Shown here: positions 54,218 to 63,975 of the stretch, piece after piece | Position numbering within the stretch: position 1 is the stretch's first letter | Layout: each line of letters starts with the position of its first letter | From: Desulfobacula toluolica Tol2 | GTDB lineage: Bacteria; Desulfobacterota; Desulfobacteria; Desulfobacterales; Desulfobacteraceae | DNA length: 64,000 bases | Assembly: GCF_000307105.1 (NCBI RefSeq) | Contig: NC_018645.1 | Location: 1,004,578-1,068,577 of the forward strand | Reading direction: 5' to 3' | Notes under the pieces: generated by a model | The model's input: only the letters and a program-made list of their open reading frames with translations | Database searches by the model: none | What the model was told of the DNA's origin: nothing | Made by a program: the position numbers and the translations under genes

Positions 54218-57200
54218 CTAAAAATGCTTAACACCAGGCCTGCGGACTGAAAACAGCGTGCTGAAAAACACCGGCACGACAAACAGGGTCAGCAGCGTGG
54301 CAAAGCTGAGGCCTCCCATGATGGTTGCGGCCATGGGGCTGAAAAAGGCATCTGTCAGCAGCGGAATCATGCCGAGTACGGTGGTGAAGGTCGCCATGGT
54401 GACCGGGCGGATACGGCTGGCGGAAGACTCAACCACAGCCGTAAACGGTTCCTTTCCGTCGGCGAGTTCCGCCTTGATCTGATCGAGCAAGACGATTTCG
54501 TTTTTGATCAACATGCCAAACAGACTTAAAAAACCGAGCATGGCCATGAATCCGAATGCCTTGTCGGCAATGAGCATGCCGGGGGCTACGCCCACAACAA
54601 CAAGCGGCAGTCCCATGAAAATGATAAGGGGATACCGCAGGCTGTTAAAGAGAAGAACGGTGACAAGAAACATTCCGGCAAAGGCAATTGGAAAATTGGA
54701 CATCAGTTTGGTGTTGGCTTCGATTTGCTCCTCATGTTCGCCGCCCCATTCCAGGTTGTAGCCTGGAGGCAGTTTTAATTTTTTCTCAATGATCGGGGAT
54801 AATTGGCGAAACAGCGCGTCAGTGGTGCCTTCACGCTGTTTGCAGAGGACCCGCAGGGTGCGTTTCTGGTTGAGGCGGTGGATGACGCTGTCCTCCACCC
54901 CGGTGATTGTCCTGTTGGTCACCTGTTGCACGGGCACCCATTTATTTTTTGCTTGGCTGAACACCTGCACCTCATCAAAAAAGTCGATATTATTACGCTG
55001 CTTTTTCGGCGGCCGCAGGATAATGGGGAGCAAATCATCTCTATGCCTGTACTGGCCAACAACAGAGCCGGTAAAGTTCATGGCAATGGAGGAGCCAATC
55101 TCCGGACGGGAAATCCCCAGACCCTGTGCCCGAAGGTCTGCAAAATCAACTTTGCTGACCTTGATCTGGTTGCCCCAGTCCGTACGGATACTGCGGCTGT
55201 TGGGATTTTCAGCCATGATTTTTTTGACCTGCCCGGCAAGATTGCGCAGAATTTTTGTTTCCGGCCCACTCAGACGGGCTATCACGGCACCGCCACCCGG
55301 GCCGAGTTTAAAGGCGTCTACACTGCCTATGACCTGTGGAACCTCCTTGTCCAGGTATTGTTGAATGTTTTTTTTCAGTTCAGGAACCCGGCGGAAATCA
55401 TCCACATCAATCAGCAGTTGAGCATATGCACTGTCCGGCATCTCCGGGGAAAAGGTCAGCAGAAAGCGCAGCGGCCCCCGACCGATAAAGCCTGAAATAT
55501 TCTGCACTCCTTCAAGGCGGGCAACGTATTTTTCAACCTGTTCAAGCTGCTTTTCAGTGCTGTTGATATGAGTCCCCTGGGGCATCCAGATATCAACGGT
55601 GAACTGTGAGCGGTTTGTATCGGGCATAAAATCCTGCTTAACATGACTAAAGCCCCACACGGCGACCACCAGCAATCCTATGACTCCTGTCAGGGTCAGC
55701 CACCGGTGATCAATGGCTTTTCCGACAATGGTTTTGTAATATTTGAAAAAGCGTTGTGAATGTTTTTTTTTGCCATTGTTTTTGGGAACAGGCAATATCA
55801 TGACACAAAAACAGGGTACAGTGGTGATGGCGAAAAACCAGCTCAGTCCCAAAGAGATACATATCACCTGGAACAGACTGGCCAGCCATTCGCCGGTCAT
55901 ATCCTTGGACAGGGAGATGGCGGCAAAGGCCAGAATGGCGATAATGGTCGCGCCCAGCAGGGGCCACATGGTCTCTTTGACCGACTGATCGGCGGCTTCT
56001 TCTCGCCCGATGCCCTGGCGCATTTTGATGATGATTCCTTCCGTAACAACGATGGCATTGTCCACCAGCATGCCAAGGGCGATAATCAACGCACCCAGAG
56101 AGATTCGCTGCAAGGTGATGCCATAGGATTTCATGACCATCAGGGTCGCAAAAATGGTGAGAATCAGCACAAAACCGATGATAATACCCTCGCGCCAGCC
56201 CATGAAAACAACCAGCAGCAGAATAACAATGACAACTGCACTGATAAGGTTGGAGACAAATCCTGAAACCGACTTTTCAACTATTTTGGATTGACTGGTG
56301 ATGGTATGGATGTTTATGCCAAAGGGGGTATTTGCCTGCAGTTCTTGAAGGCGTTGATCAATGGAATCGCCCATGGAAATGACATTACCGCCGGATATGG
56401 TTGAGATGCCTATGGCCACGGCCTCTTTTCCGTTGTAGCACATGAGTTCCGCAGCCGGTGTGATAATGTCATGTCTTATCCTGGCAATTTCTTTCAGCCT
56501 GATCATGCTACCTTCGGAGCCGCTTATGAGCTGGTTGGCGATATCCTCTATTGAGGTGTAATCTCCTGTAATGCGAAAAGGGATGTATTCCGAACCTACC
56601 TGCACGGCTCCTGCCGGGGTGACGCTGTTTTGACCGTTGAGAGTGTCAAAGATTGTGTTGGGATTCAAGCCAAGTTGTGTCAGTTTGGCCCGGTCAATTT
56701 CGATAAAAACAGCTTCTCTGGGAAGGCCCCAGAAATCAATTCGGCCTACATCGTTGCAGGTGAGCAGTTCCCGGCGCAAATCTTCCGCATATGCCTTAAG
56801 CTGCTTTTTATCATATCCGTCTCCGGTGATGGCAAAAAGTACCCCGTAAACATCACCGAAATCATCATTGACTATTGGCGTCTGACATCCCGCAGGCAGT
56901 TGGCCGTTGACAGAACCCACCTTGCGGCGCAGCTCGTCCCATACCTGGGGAAGATTGTGTTTGTCGTAAATTTCTTGTGTCTCTGCAAAAATAATCGAAA
57001 CGCCTGCTCTGGATATGGAGCGGACCTCCTTGAGCTGTTTTAATTGCTGGATGGCAGTTTCAATGGGTTCGGTCACCTCAAGCTCCACCTGTTTTGCAGA
57101 CGCTCCAGGGTAATGGGTATGGATCACTGTTTCTTTGATGGTGAATTCCGGGTCTTCCAGGCGTCCGATATTCAGGAAACTGAATATTCCGCCAAGGGCA

Positions 57201-57265
57201 ATAATGGTGCTGAAAACCAGGGTGACCACTTTGTAGCGGACAGCATATAAACATAGATTATTCAT
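54218..57265 (-). CDS. RND multidrug efflux permease
   Basis: 1015 residues of the HAE1/AcrB type. A first membrane helix (about 13-32) is followed by a large periplasmic loop, helices 2-6 (about 335-470), a second periplasmic loop and helices 8-12. Seen: NIGRLEDPEFTIKETVIHTH, HYPGASAKQVELEVTEPIE, ALGMLVDNAIVVTEGI (helix 4 proton-relay aspartates), and GFLSLFGMLIKNEIVLLDQI near the end. The inner-membrane pump uses proton flow. It overlaps the adaptor gene by ATGA. No outer-membrane TolC-like gene follows. Confidence 0.94.
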   Translation of the reverse strand: MNNLCLYAVRYKVVTLVFSTIIALGGIFSFLNIGRLEDPEFTIKETVIHTHYPGASAKQVELEVTEPIETAIQQLKQLKEVRSISRAGVSIIFAETQEIYDKHNLPQVWDELRRKVGSVNGQLPAGCQTPIVNDDFGDVYGVLFAITGDGYDKKQLKAYAEDLRRELLTCNDVGRIDFWGLPREAVFIEIDRAKLTQLGLNPNTIFDTLNGQNSVTPAGAVQVGSEYIPFRITGDYTSIEDIANQLISGSEGSMIRLKEIARIRHDIITPAAELMCYNGKEAVAIGISTISGGNVISMGDSIDQRLQELQANTPFGINIHTITSQSKIVEKSVSGFVSNLISAVVIVILLLVVFMGWREGIIIGFVLILTIFATLMVMKSYGITLQRISLGALIIALGMLVDNAIVVTEGIIIKMRQGIGREEAADQSVKETMWPLLGATIIAILAFAAISLSKDMTGEWLASLFQVICISLGLSWFFAITTVPCFCVMILPVPKNNGKKKHSQRFFKYYKTIVGKAIDHRWLTLTGVIGLLVVAVWGFSHVKQDFMPDTNRSQFTVDIWMPQGTHINSTEKQLEQVEKYVARLEGVQNISGFIGRGPLRFLLTFSPEMPDSAYAQLLIDVDDFRRVPELKKNIQQYLDKEVPQVIGSVDAFKLGPGGGAVIARLSGPETKILRNLAGQVKKIMAENPNSRSIRTDWGNQIKVSKVDFADLRAQGLGISRPEIGSSIAMNFTGSVVGQYRHRDDLLPIILRPPKKQRNNIDFFDEVQVFSQAKNKWVPVQQVTNRTITGVEDSVIHRLNQKRTLRVLCKQREGTTDALFRQLSPIIEKKLKLPPGYNLEWGGEHEEQIEANTKLMSNFPIAFAGMFLVTVLLFNSLRYPLIIFMGLPLVVVGVAPGMLIADKAFGFMAMLGFLSLFGMLIKNEIVLLDQIKAELADGKEPFTAVVESSASRIRPVTMATFTTVLGMIPLLTDAFFSPMAATIMGGLSFATLLTLFVVPVFFSTLFSVRRPGVKHF

Positions 57266-58383
57266 CCTTCCAGTCCTTTTTTACCGGCCTTCATCGGGCG
57301 AACTCGTTGTTCTTCGTCAAGGCTGTGTAAACCGGCGGTTGCCACCAGTTCATCAGATCTTATCCCTTTGGTCACTTCGATGCTGTTGCCATGCATTGGG
57401 CCTATAACTACCTGCTGTTTTCGGGCTTTTTGTGTTTGTGGATCGACAATCCAGACATATGGATCAGCATTGGGATCAAAAACCACGGCCTCAACCGGAA
57501 TCAGTACGGAGAAATTTTTTGCCTTGGTTTTTGCAGATTGTTTAACAATACCGCTGACCGTTGCCGTCATGCCGGGGAGAATATGCATATCTGCCGGAGA
57601 GGGCAGTTTGATAATCAAGGCGTAGGTGCGGGTGTCATTGCTTGATTCCATTCTCAGCTCCATTGCCTCGGCTGCAAATGTGAGATCCGGATTTGCATCA
57701 AAACAGACATTCAGCTGATCCAGTATCTCTGTCCCTCCAAGGGCAACCAGTTGTTCCGGCAACTGCACTTCAACTTCTATTCCGGAAACATCCTGCAGCA
57801 GGAGAACCGGTTCTCCTTTGTTCACATGCTCTTTTCTCTCTGCATAGCGTTTTGATACCAGGCCGTCAAAGGGAGTGATAAGCCGGGTATCGGTCAGGGC
57901 CTTTTCCTTCATGTCCAGTTCAGCCCGGGCGATATCATGGACGGATTGCGCAGTATCAAACTGGGCTTTGCTCACCACATTTTCCTTATAAAGCTTTGAA
58001 GTACGCTGAAAATTCAGTTTTGAAGCCTGATATCCGGCCCTTGCCGCCCTGACTGCGTATAGATGATTCTTATGTTCAAGAGATGCAAGCAAATATCCTT
58101 TTTTTACCTGTTGTCCTTCAAGAATGTTCAGCTGTTCGATCTGGCCCGCTATTTGAAAAGACAGTTCAGCTCGTCGAGCAGCTTTAACTTTACCTGGAAA
58201 CCGGAAGTTCTGTGCATTCAGGTATGGTTTTGCCAGGGCCGTTGGAATCGGTTGGACAATGTGTTTTTCTGCTCGATTCTGCACAGAAATGATTTTGGAA
58301 AGCAGCAGATCTTCAGTGCCCGGGAAAAGCAGTATAAAAGCCGGCAGCGCTAAAGCGACTATACATGCGATTGTTTTTTTCAT
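57262..58383 (-). CDS. RND efflux periplasmic adaptor (membrane fusion protein)
   Basis: 373 residues from the ATG at 58383, which has AAGGA upstream; six more codons upstream are open. There is a signal/anchor segment (1-22), a lipoyl half-motif (FPGKVKAARRAELSFQIAGQ, then LEGQQVKKGYLLASLEHKN), a helical hairpin, second half-motif TPFDGLVSKRYAERKEHVNKG, and a beta-barrel with a C-terminal membrane-proximal domain. It links the permease to an outer-membrane channel. It is the first gene of the two-gene efflux operon and is preceded by a palindrome and the motif shared with the marR promoter. Confidence 0.92.
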   Translation of the reverse strand: MKKTIACIVALALPAFILLFPGTEDLLLSKIISVQNRAEKHIVQPIPTALAKPYLNAQNFRFPGKVKAARRAELSFQIAGQIEQLNILEGQQVKKGYLLASLEHKNHLYAVRAARAGYQASKLNFQRTSKLYKENVVSKAQFDTAQSVHDIARAELDMKEKALTDTRLITPFDGLVSKRYAERKEHVNKGEPVLLLQDVSGIEVEVQLPEQLVALGGTEILDQLNVCFDANPDLTFAAEAMELRMESSNDTRTYALIIKLPSPADMHILPGMTATVSGIVKQSAKTKAKNFSVLIPVEAVVFDPNADPYVWIVDPQTQKARKQQVVIGPMHGNSIEVTKGIRSDELVATAGLHSLDEEQRVRPMKAGKKGLEG

Positions 58384-58414
58384 GATTATTTCCTTTTGCA
58401 AGTCTATTAAGTTA

Positions 58415-58427
58415 CTTAACTATTTTT
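58415..58427. promoter_or_regulatory. putative MarR operator before the efflux operon
   Basis: CTTAACTATTTTT at 58415-58427 is repeated exactly at 58928-58940 before the marR gene. Here it overlaps a perfect palindrome, TTAAGT-T-ACTTAA. Shared sites before regulator and target suggest autoregulation by the MarR protein. Confidence 0.6.
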
Positions 58428-58446
58428 ATAAAAAAATATAGCACCG

Positions 58447-58908
58447 TTATTTGGTGTTCAACCGTTCATCCATAATAGAATTAAGGTTGTCCAATAATTC
58501 GTTCAACCGTATCAGAACGTCAATTTCCACACAGTCAAATGTTTTCAGAATACGTTTAAGATCCTGGCTATGCATCCTGGCGTGCGCTTCAAAGGTCTGC
58601 CAACCCAGAGGTGTCAGGGAAAGCTGTAACTCCTTATTGCTGTGGCCGGCCTGTTTTTTGATCACAAATCCCTGCATAGTTAATTTGGAGACCAGTTGGG
58701 AAGCTGCGCTTTTGGTAAAACCGAAATATTTGGCGATTTCTGTCACATTGGTACACTTTTTTTCACCAATGCTTTCAATGGCGTGGGCTTCACGCGTTGA
58801 AACACTTACGTCGCAGGTAACGCCAATGGACAATGTTTCCACCTCGGCAAACTTGCGGGTAATCTGCATGAGAGTATTTATAACTTTTTTTTTCAGTTCC
58901 TGATTCAT
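58447..58908 (-). CDS. MarR-family transcriptional regulator
   Basis: 153 residues. Winged helix-turn-helix: CTNVTEIAKYFGFTKSAASQ is the recognition region, LVSKLTMQGFVIKKQAGHSN leads into the wing, and KELQLSLTPLGWQTFEAH follows. It lies immediately upstream of the RND efflux operon on the same strand and is likely its repressor. A 13-base motif is shared by its own promoter and the efflux promoter. Confidence 0.9.
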   Translation of the reverse strand: MNQELKKKVINTLMQITRKFAEVETLSIGVTCDVSVSTREAHAIESIGEKKCTNVTEIAKYFGFTKSAASQLVSKLTMQGFVIKKQAGHSNKELQLSLTPLGWQTFEAHARMHSQDLKRILKTFDCVEIDVLIRLNELLDNLNSIMDERLNTK

Positions 58909-58927
58909 AAAATAGATAATAAAGCAC

Positions 58928-58940
58928 CTTAACTATTTTT
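58928..58940. promoter_or_regulatory. putative MarR operator before marR
   Basis: CTTAACTATTTTT, 20 bases before the marR start, identical to the site at 58415-58427 and in the same orientation. Confidence 0.55.
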
Positions 58941-59166
58941 GCAATATTTTTTTAACGCTGCCGTCCGGATCAGGTGGCATCGATTCATAACAAACTGACG
59001 GCAAAGATTGTTTACAGCCTATGTGAAACCATCAAAACACGACAGTATGTTGTTGTTTTTCGCACAAATTTAGTTATAGTGACGACCTATAATCTCATTT
59101 CAAGCAGATCTCGGTATTTTTAAAAAAACATTAATTCGGTCAAAATTTTGATACCGGCGAAAAAGA

Positions 59167-60264
59167 TTAGAATCCGGGATAAACAAAGATTCCGCGTTTG
59201 CTAAGATCAATGTCTGTGCCTATAAACCGGGTAAGGTATTCCTGGTGAACAGAACGCGGATCAAAATTTAAAAACAGATCGGGATGAAACCATTTGGCAA
59301 GATATGCAAGGGAAATGACAAAGGCGGGTGTATAAAGAAAATGCGGACTTATCATGTACACGGCATTGTTTTTGACTGCTTTGCACTCGGCCAGAAAAGG
59401 AATTTGCATAAGCTGTTGTCTGTAAGAAGAAACAATTGAGCTGTCAACCATATCCGGGCCAAAACCATTTGAAATTGAATCTTCACAGATGATAATATCA
59501 ATGTCCTGCTGTGTCAGCCATTCAGGATCAATTGATTGTATCCATCCTCCATAGGCATTTAAATCCGCGGCAACATTTATTCCGCCTGCGATTTCATTGA
59601 TTGTCGTCATGCCGATGAATCGATTGGACATGGTCGTGAATTTTTCAACTTTTCCCGGACTCCATTTTAAAAAATATCTTTTTTTCTGTTCGGTCGCAAG
59701 TTTTGAAGTTTTGTCAAGAATTCTTTTCAGCACATTTTCATACCAACTTATATATTCTGAAATCTTATCGGTTTTTCCGAATATTGTGCCCAGAATTTCA
59801 AAATTTCTTTTTATGGTATGACGATCAAACAGATTCAGGGCAACCACCGGGATATGGGATTGGATTTTTTCGGCCATTTCTTCAAATCCCTTCATGGGAG
59901 CTTTAAAGGTCAGAAAACAATCGGCATTCAGCTCTAAAAGTCTTTCAAAATTGAGGCTGTAAGGAGATCCTTTTGTTGTATTGGAAGCGGGAATGCGATC
60001 AATGTCCGGATAAAAACCAGGGTTTAACACAACAATTTCCCGGGCAACGATTTTATCCCATGCCCCGGCTATTTTAAGGGCATCGGTAAGGCAAATGCCG
60101 GTGAAGGCCACTTTTTGCACAGGCTTTTTAATGGTAACAACCCGATTCAGAGCATCGGTCAAGGTTGTTTTTGTGCTATTATAATCTGCATTTGCAGCGA
60201 TTGCTGAACAAAATATCAGTACGCATAACAAGCAAAGTGTTAAGCAAATTGATTCTCGCCTCAT
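59167..60264 (-). CDS. ABC transporter periplasmic binding protein (BtuF/FepB type)
   Basis: 365 residues with a signal peptide (1-27, ANA). It has the cluster A-II binding fold for metal-chelates: TLTDALNRVVTIKKPVQKVA at the start, LLELNADCFLTFK, DPEWLTQQDIDIIICED, and a long inter-domain helix. Family members bind siderophores, haem or corrinoids. No permease or ATPase gene is beside it. Upstream on the same strand are a TonB receptor gene and, further, a cobalamin riboswitch, so a corrinoid or a siderophore are both possible ligands. GAGGTGG precedes the ATG. Confidence 0.85.
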   Translation of the reverse strand: MRRESICLTLCLLCVLIFCSAIAANADYNSTKTTLTDALNRVVTIKKPVQKVAFTGICLTDALKIAGAWDKIVAREIVVLNPGFYPDIDRIPASNTTKGSPYSLNFERLLELNADCFLTFKAPMKGFEEMAEKIQSHIPVVALNLFDRHTIKRNFEILGTIFGKTDKISEYISWYENVLKRILDKTSKLATEQKKRYFLKWSPGKVEKFTTMSNRFIGMTTINEIAGGINVAADLNAYGGWIQSIDPEWLTQQDIDIIICEDSISNGFGPDMVDSSIVSSYRQQLMQIPFLAECKAVKNNAVYMISPHFLYTPAFVISLAYLAKWFHPDLFLNFDPRSVHQEYLTRFIGTDIDLSKRGIFVYPGF

Positions 60265-60449
60265 AACACCACCTCGTTTTTATATTCCTTAAATGATGCA
60301 CTTTGATTCCTAAGCTTTTAGCGCTTTTATCACTGTTATCATCGGCATTTATTTTGTGTAGTTGTTTTTTTATTTTTCACACCGCATCAGTTCATTATGC
60401 TTTCTTGGTTTATGCTTTCTTCGTTTATTTTAAATTATATTTTGGTTTT

Positions 60450-62525
60450 TTAAAATTTGAGAGCGGCTATCAGGCCAAATACTCTGGGAGAGCCAACATT
60501 ATTGAGAACCCCTATGTTTGTAAAATATTCCTGATCAAAGATATTTTTACCATAACAATATAGTTCCCATGATGAAGCTTCGTATCCTATTTTTGCATTG
60601 TATATCTCATAAGCTTTTTGTTTTTTTGTATTAGCCGAGTCAAAATAGCTGTCACCATAGCCGATAATATCAGCACGGGCAAAAAAGCCTGAGTCGTGAA
60701 GGTACGAAATGGCAAAATTAAAACTGTATTCCGGTGTTCGGATCAATTTTTTTCCAGAATAATCCGTGGTTTCATCAAAAATATACTCATCATATTCTCC
60801 GCCAATCATTCCTAAAGCAGCAGTAATATCAAGGCCGTTCATCACATTTAATATAGCTTCAATTTCAATGCCCTGGCTGTGTGCCGCTCCTGCATTTGAT
60901 GCCACAAATGTTCCGCTGTCAATGCCTTCTATCAGAACATGTATATCTTTGATGTCCATATAATACATGGCTGCATTTAATATGAGTCTGTTATCAAAAC
61001 TTTTTGTTTTAATTCCCATCTCATAATTGACGGATGTTTGATTATCAATTCTTGCAAAATCTTTATTTGCCTCGCAAAAATTGTATCCTCCGGCCAGATA
61101 CCCCTTGGCCACACTTGTATAAACCATGAAATTGTCATTGTGATTCCATGAAAGAACGCCTTTGGGAATAAAGGTATCCCAGTCATCTTCAGCATGATAG
61201 GTTACAGGATCTTTTACAAGCTCTTTGGTATCTGTGCGGCTTTCTTCATATCTGTAATCCATTTCAATATCTGTTTGCTCATATCTCAGGCCGGTGGTGA
61301 AATTGAATTTTCCAAAGGGCAGGGTAACTTCTCCAAATGCCGCCAGAGTATCATTATATGTTTTTGCAGGCCAATCCATATATGTATCATAGCCCAGCAT
61401 AGCAGTGGTATTAAATGCAGCAAACATATTTTTATTATCCACGTCCTCTTTTGAGAAAAACAGTCCGCCCATCCATTTTAAAGCATTGGGGCCGGGTGAT
61501 TGAATACGCAGTTCCTGTGTAAAACCGGTTACCTCCTGGTCCATACCCCCGTCAATCATGGATGCCCCTTCATGCAGTCTTTCGCTGAATCGTTCAATTT
61601 TTGAATCACTGTATGTGGTAATTGATTTGAGTTCTGCATTCTCCAGGCTGTAATTTATGCCAAGACTGGAATTAAAGATGTCTTTTGTTAATTCATCATC
61701 TGGGTTTTTATATGAGTGATAGCTGACTTGATTTTCAGTCTTGTAAATTGTCGGTGTGTGTCCGCCTGAACGGTTGGCAAACGATGTATTAAAATCCATT
61801 TCCATTTTATCTGTTGGAAGCCAGTTGAGCCTGGCTCTAAAGCTGCTTTTATGAAAGCCGTCATAGGTGTCTTCATCAGGATGATCATTTGTCATATATC
61901 CGTCTGTTTGCCTGTAGTTTTCCGAAAGGCTGAAAAATAATTTATTATTGATGATGGGGCCGTTTATATACGCTTTTACCCCATATGTTTGATCTTCAGC
62001 AATCTCAGTGCTTATTTTTCCCTCCATAGTATTGCCTGGTTGCTTGGTGATAATGTTAACAATTCCTCCAATGGCATTTTTCCCATACAATACGCCCTGG
62101 GCGCCTCTCAATACTTCTACTCTTTCCACATTATTCAGATCTATATCCATAAACGGCACTTTATCGTTGGGAACACCATCAATATATATGACCACGGGAT
62201 TTTTAAATGTGTATTTGCTGCTGCTTAATCCTCTGAAGCTAACTTCTCTAAACCCGCCATTGTCATTTGCTTTAAAGTTGGGTACTAAATTCATAATGTC
62301 GGATAAATTATTAATATTTGCATCTTTGATATCTGTTTGAGTAAAAACACTTACCGCCGCCGGGATTTCCTGGATTTTTTGTTCATGTTTATTTGCTGTA
62401 ACCGTTATGTCATCAAAAGCATGTGTTTTGCTTTCATTTGCATTTGCTTTATTGAGAAAGATCAGCAGTACAACACTGAAAAAGAGAACAAAAATTGTAT
62501 GGTATTTTTTTGTTTGAATAGTCAC
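60450..62525 (-). CDS. TonB-dependent outer-membrane receptor
   Basis: 691 residues from a GTG with AAGGAG upstream. A signal peptide (1-29, ANA) is followed by the TonB box (DDITVTA) and plug domain (IPAAVSVFTQTDIKDANINN, LNNVERVEVLRGAQGVLYGK, GGIVNIITKQP). A 22-strand barrel follows to the terminal aromatic-type strand (FGLIAALKF). Plug sequence resembles siderophore receptors of the FyuA/pesticin group. The neighbouring binding protein and AraC regulator fit a regulated uptake set. The riboswitch upstream of the regulator raises the chance of corrinoid uptake. Confidence 0.92.
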   Translation of the reverse strand: MTIQTKKYHTIFVLFFSVVLLIFLNKANANESKTHAFDDITVTANKHEQKIQEIPAAVSVFTQTDIKDANINNLSDIMNLVPNFKANDNGGFREVSFRGLSSSKYTFKNPVVIYIDGVPNDKVPFMDIDLNNVERVEVLRGAQGVLYGKNAIGGIVNIITKQPGNTMEGKISTEIAEDQTYGVKAYINGPIINNKLFFSLSENYRQTDGYMTNDHPDEDTYDGFHKSSFRARLNWLPTDKMEMDFNTSFANRSGGHTPTIYKTENQVSYHSYKNPDDELTKDIFNSSLGINYSLENAELKSITTYSDSKIERFSERLHEGASMIDGGMDQEVTGFTQELRIQSPGPNALKWMGGLFFSKEDVDNKNMFAAFNTTAMLGYDTYMDWPAKTYNDTLAAFGEVTLPFGKFNFTTGLRYEQTDIEMDYRYEESRTDTKELVKDPVTYHAEDDWDTFIPKGVLSWNHNDNFMVYTSVAKGYLAGGYNFCEANKDFARIDNQTSVNYEMGIKTKSFDNRLILNAAMYYMDIKDIHVLIEGIDSGTFVASNAGAAHSQGIEIEAILNVMNGLDITAALGMIGGEYDEYIFDETTDYSGKKLIRTPEYSFNFAISYLHDSGFFARADIIGYGDSYFDSANTKKQKAYEIYNAKIGYEASSWELYCYGKNIFDQEYFTNIGVLNNVGSPRVFGLIAALKF

Positions 62526-62718
62526 TCCTTGCTCCTTGATATTGTATGATTAGGGTTCAGGTTAAAATTATCAACAGTGTCATGGGCATGCCGTCAATAT
62601 GGATCACAATGGAACTTTTGTTCATAAGCCACAGGACCGAACAGGTTCAAAGCAATCTTGCAGATATCTATATGCATAAAAAAAATATTTATGGCTATCA
62701 CTTGCGTTCATTTTTTTA

Positions 62719-63699
62719 TCACCATCGTTCATTTTGACGATATCGGCTGGGGGGTATGCCAAAATAATCCCTGAAGGCCTTTGCAAAATGGCTGGAACTT
62801 GAGTAACCAAGGGAATAAGCTATTTGAGTCATACTTAAGCTTTCGTCTTTAACAAGGGTTCTGGCTTTTTCAGCGCGTTTGAAACGAAGGTATTCTATAG
62901 GGGAAGTGCCGTAGAATTGATTGAAATCATTATAAAACTTGGTGCGGGAGACACCGACGGTCTTGGCCAGTTCAATTATATTTGGAGGGGTTTGAAGGTT
63001 ATTGGACAATAATTGCCCTGCATAATGTATTTTGTCGATATCATTGGCTTTTAAGCGTGGAGTCGGTTTTTGCTTGTGGGAGGCAGGTTTTATCTGGTTT
63101 AGTTTGCAAGCAATAAGTTCCATTGCTTTGGCTTCGATAAAAAAGCGATGGCTTGCTCCTTCATAAGGGCAGTGGATGATTTGTTGCAGTATCATGTGCA
63201 TGGAAGGGGTGATGATTTCCGTACAATTAAAAGGATCGCCGCTGTTCTTGTTATCTGTTAAAGGGGCTTTAAATTTTATGGGGATGTCGTGCAGTTCATC
63301 TTCCATCAATGTGTCCCAATAAGAGGGAGATATCAATATTACAACCATATATATCGGAGTCCCGGGCATATCTTCATAAAATCCATCCCGGTTCGGGAAA
63401 TAAAAAAATCCGCTTTCTCCATGGGTTATGGTCAGGCTTTGTTTTAAACAATGCAGAGTTAATTTTGTAGTGCCTGAAAGACAAAATCTGAAACCGAATT
63501 TGGGGGTGTCTCCATAGTGTTTGGCTTTGAGTCTGTCGGATTTGTTGTAATTACAGACATATACCTGGATACCACTTTTTAACCTGAACTCTTTTATGGT
63601 TCCTTTGCCTATTTTGTGGGGTAGTTTCCAGCAGGTCTCAAAATTGCCTTTTTCTACCGGAAAAGAATCCAACGTGTGACGTTTTAATTTTTTTTCCAT
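62719..63699 (-). CDS. AraC-family regulator (PchR/YbtA type)
   Basis: 326 residues. The N-terminal half is a ligand-sensing region of the type found in siderophore regulators (FRFCLSGTTKLTLHCL, GESGFFYFPNRDG). The C-terminal AraC domain has two helix-turn-helix units: IIELAKTVGVSRTKFYNDFN and MTQIAYSLGYSSSSHFAKAF. FRDYFGIPPSRYRQ closes it. It probably activates the TonB receptor gene 194 bases downstream. Its own transcript begins with a cobalamin riboswitch and terminator. The ribosome site is weak. Confidence 0.9.
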   Translation of the reverse strand: MEKKLKRHTLDSFPVEKGNFETCWKLPHKIGKGTIKEFRLKSGIQVYVCNYNKSDRLKAKHYGDTPKFGFRFCLSGTTKLTLHCLKQSLTITHGESGFFYFPNRDGFYEDMPGTPIYMVVILISPSYWDTLMEDELHDIPIKFKAPLTDNKNSGDPFNCTEIITPSMHMILQQIIHCPYEGASHRFFIEAKAMELIACKLNQIKPASHKQKPTPRLKANDIDKIHYAGQLLSNNLQTPPNIIELAKTVGVSRTKFYNDFNQFYGTSPIEYLRFKRAEKARTLVKDESLSMTQIAYSLGYSSSSHFAKAFRDYFGIPPSRYRQNERW

Positions 63700-63715
63700 T
63701 TTTTCATTTCTTTGC

Positions 63716-63762
63716 CCAAAATAAAAAATCCCCGAACCGTAAATAGTTTACGATCCGGGGAT
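63716..63762 (-). terminator. intrinsic terminator downstream of the riboswitch
   Basis: On the minus strand ATCCCCGGATCGTAAA pairs with TTTACGGTTCGGGGAT (mismatches in the middle), followed by TTTTTTATTTT. It lies between the cobalamin riboswitch and the AraC gene, the arrangement of transcriptional riboswitch control. Confidence 0.85.
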
Positions 63763-63825
63763 ATCCCTTTTTTATCCAATAGATCCAATGGAAACCGGCA
63801 TTGCCGTACACGGTTTTCCTATGTT

Positions 63826-63975
63826 TTACCAGGCAGGTATTCTGACTTGCGGATCATCCTCATGCCGCGCCTTCCCATTATATCAACAGTGGCATATTGC
63901 AGCATTTGTCACCGATTACAGCGGCGGGCCCGTTTCCGAATTACACGAAATTCCCTATTAAGCCGATGGCACCAG
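63826..63975 (-). ncRNA. cobalamin riboswitch
   Basis: Reading the minus strand gives the consensus in order: GGTGCC, AATAGGGAA, a region with AATTCGGAAACGG, CCCGCCGCTGTAA, GCCACTG, GGGAAGG, GATGATCC, AGTCAGAATACCTGCC. GCCACTG and the paired CCTGCCTGG/GGTGCC ends match the family. It should bind adenosyl- or other cobalamins and, through the terminator at 63716-63762, reduce expression of the AraC-type regulator when cobalamin is plentiful. Confidence 0.93.
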
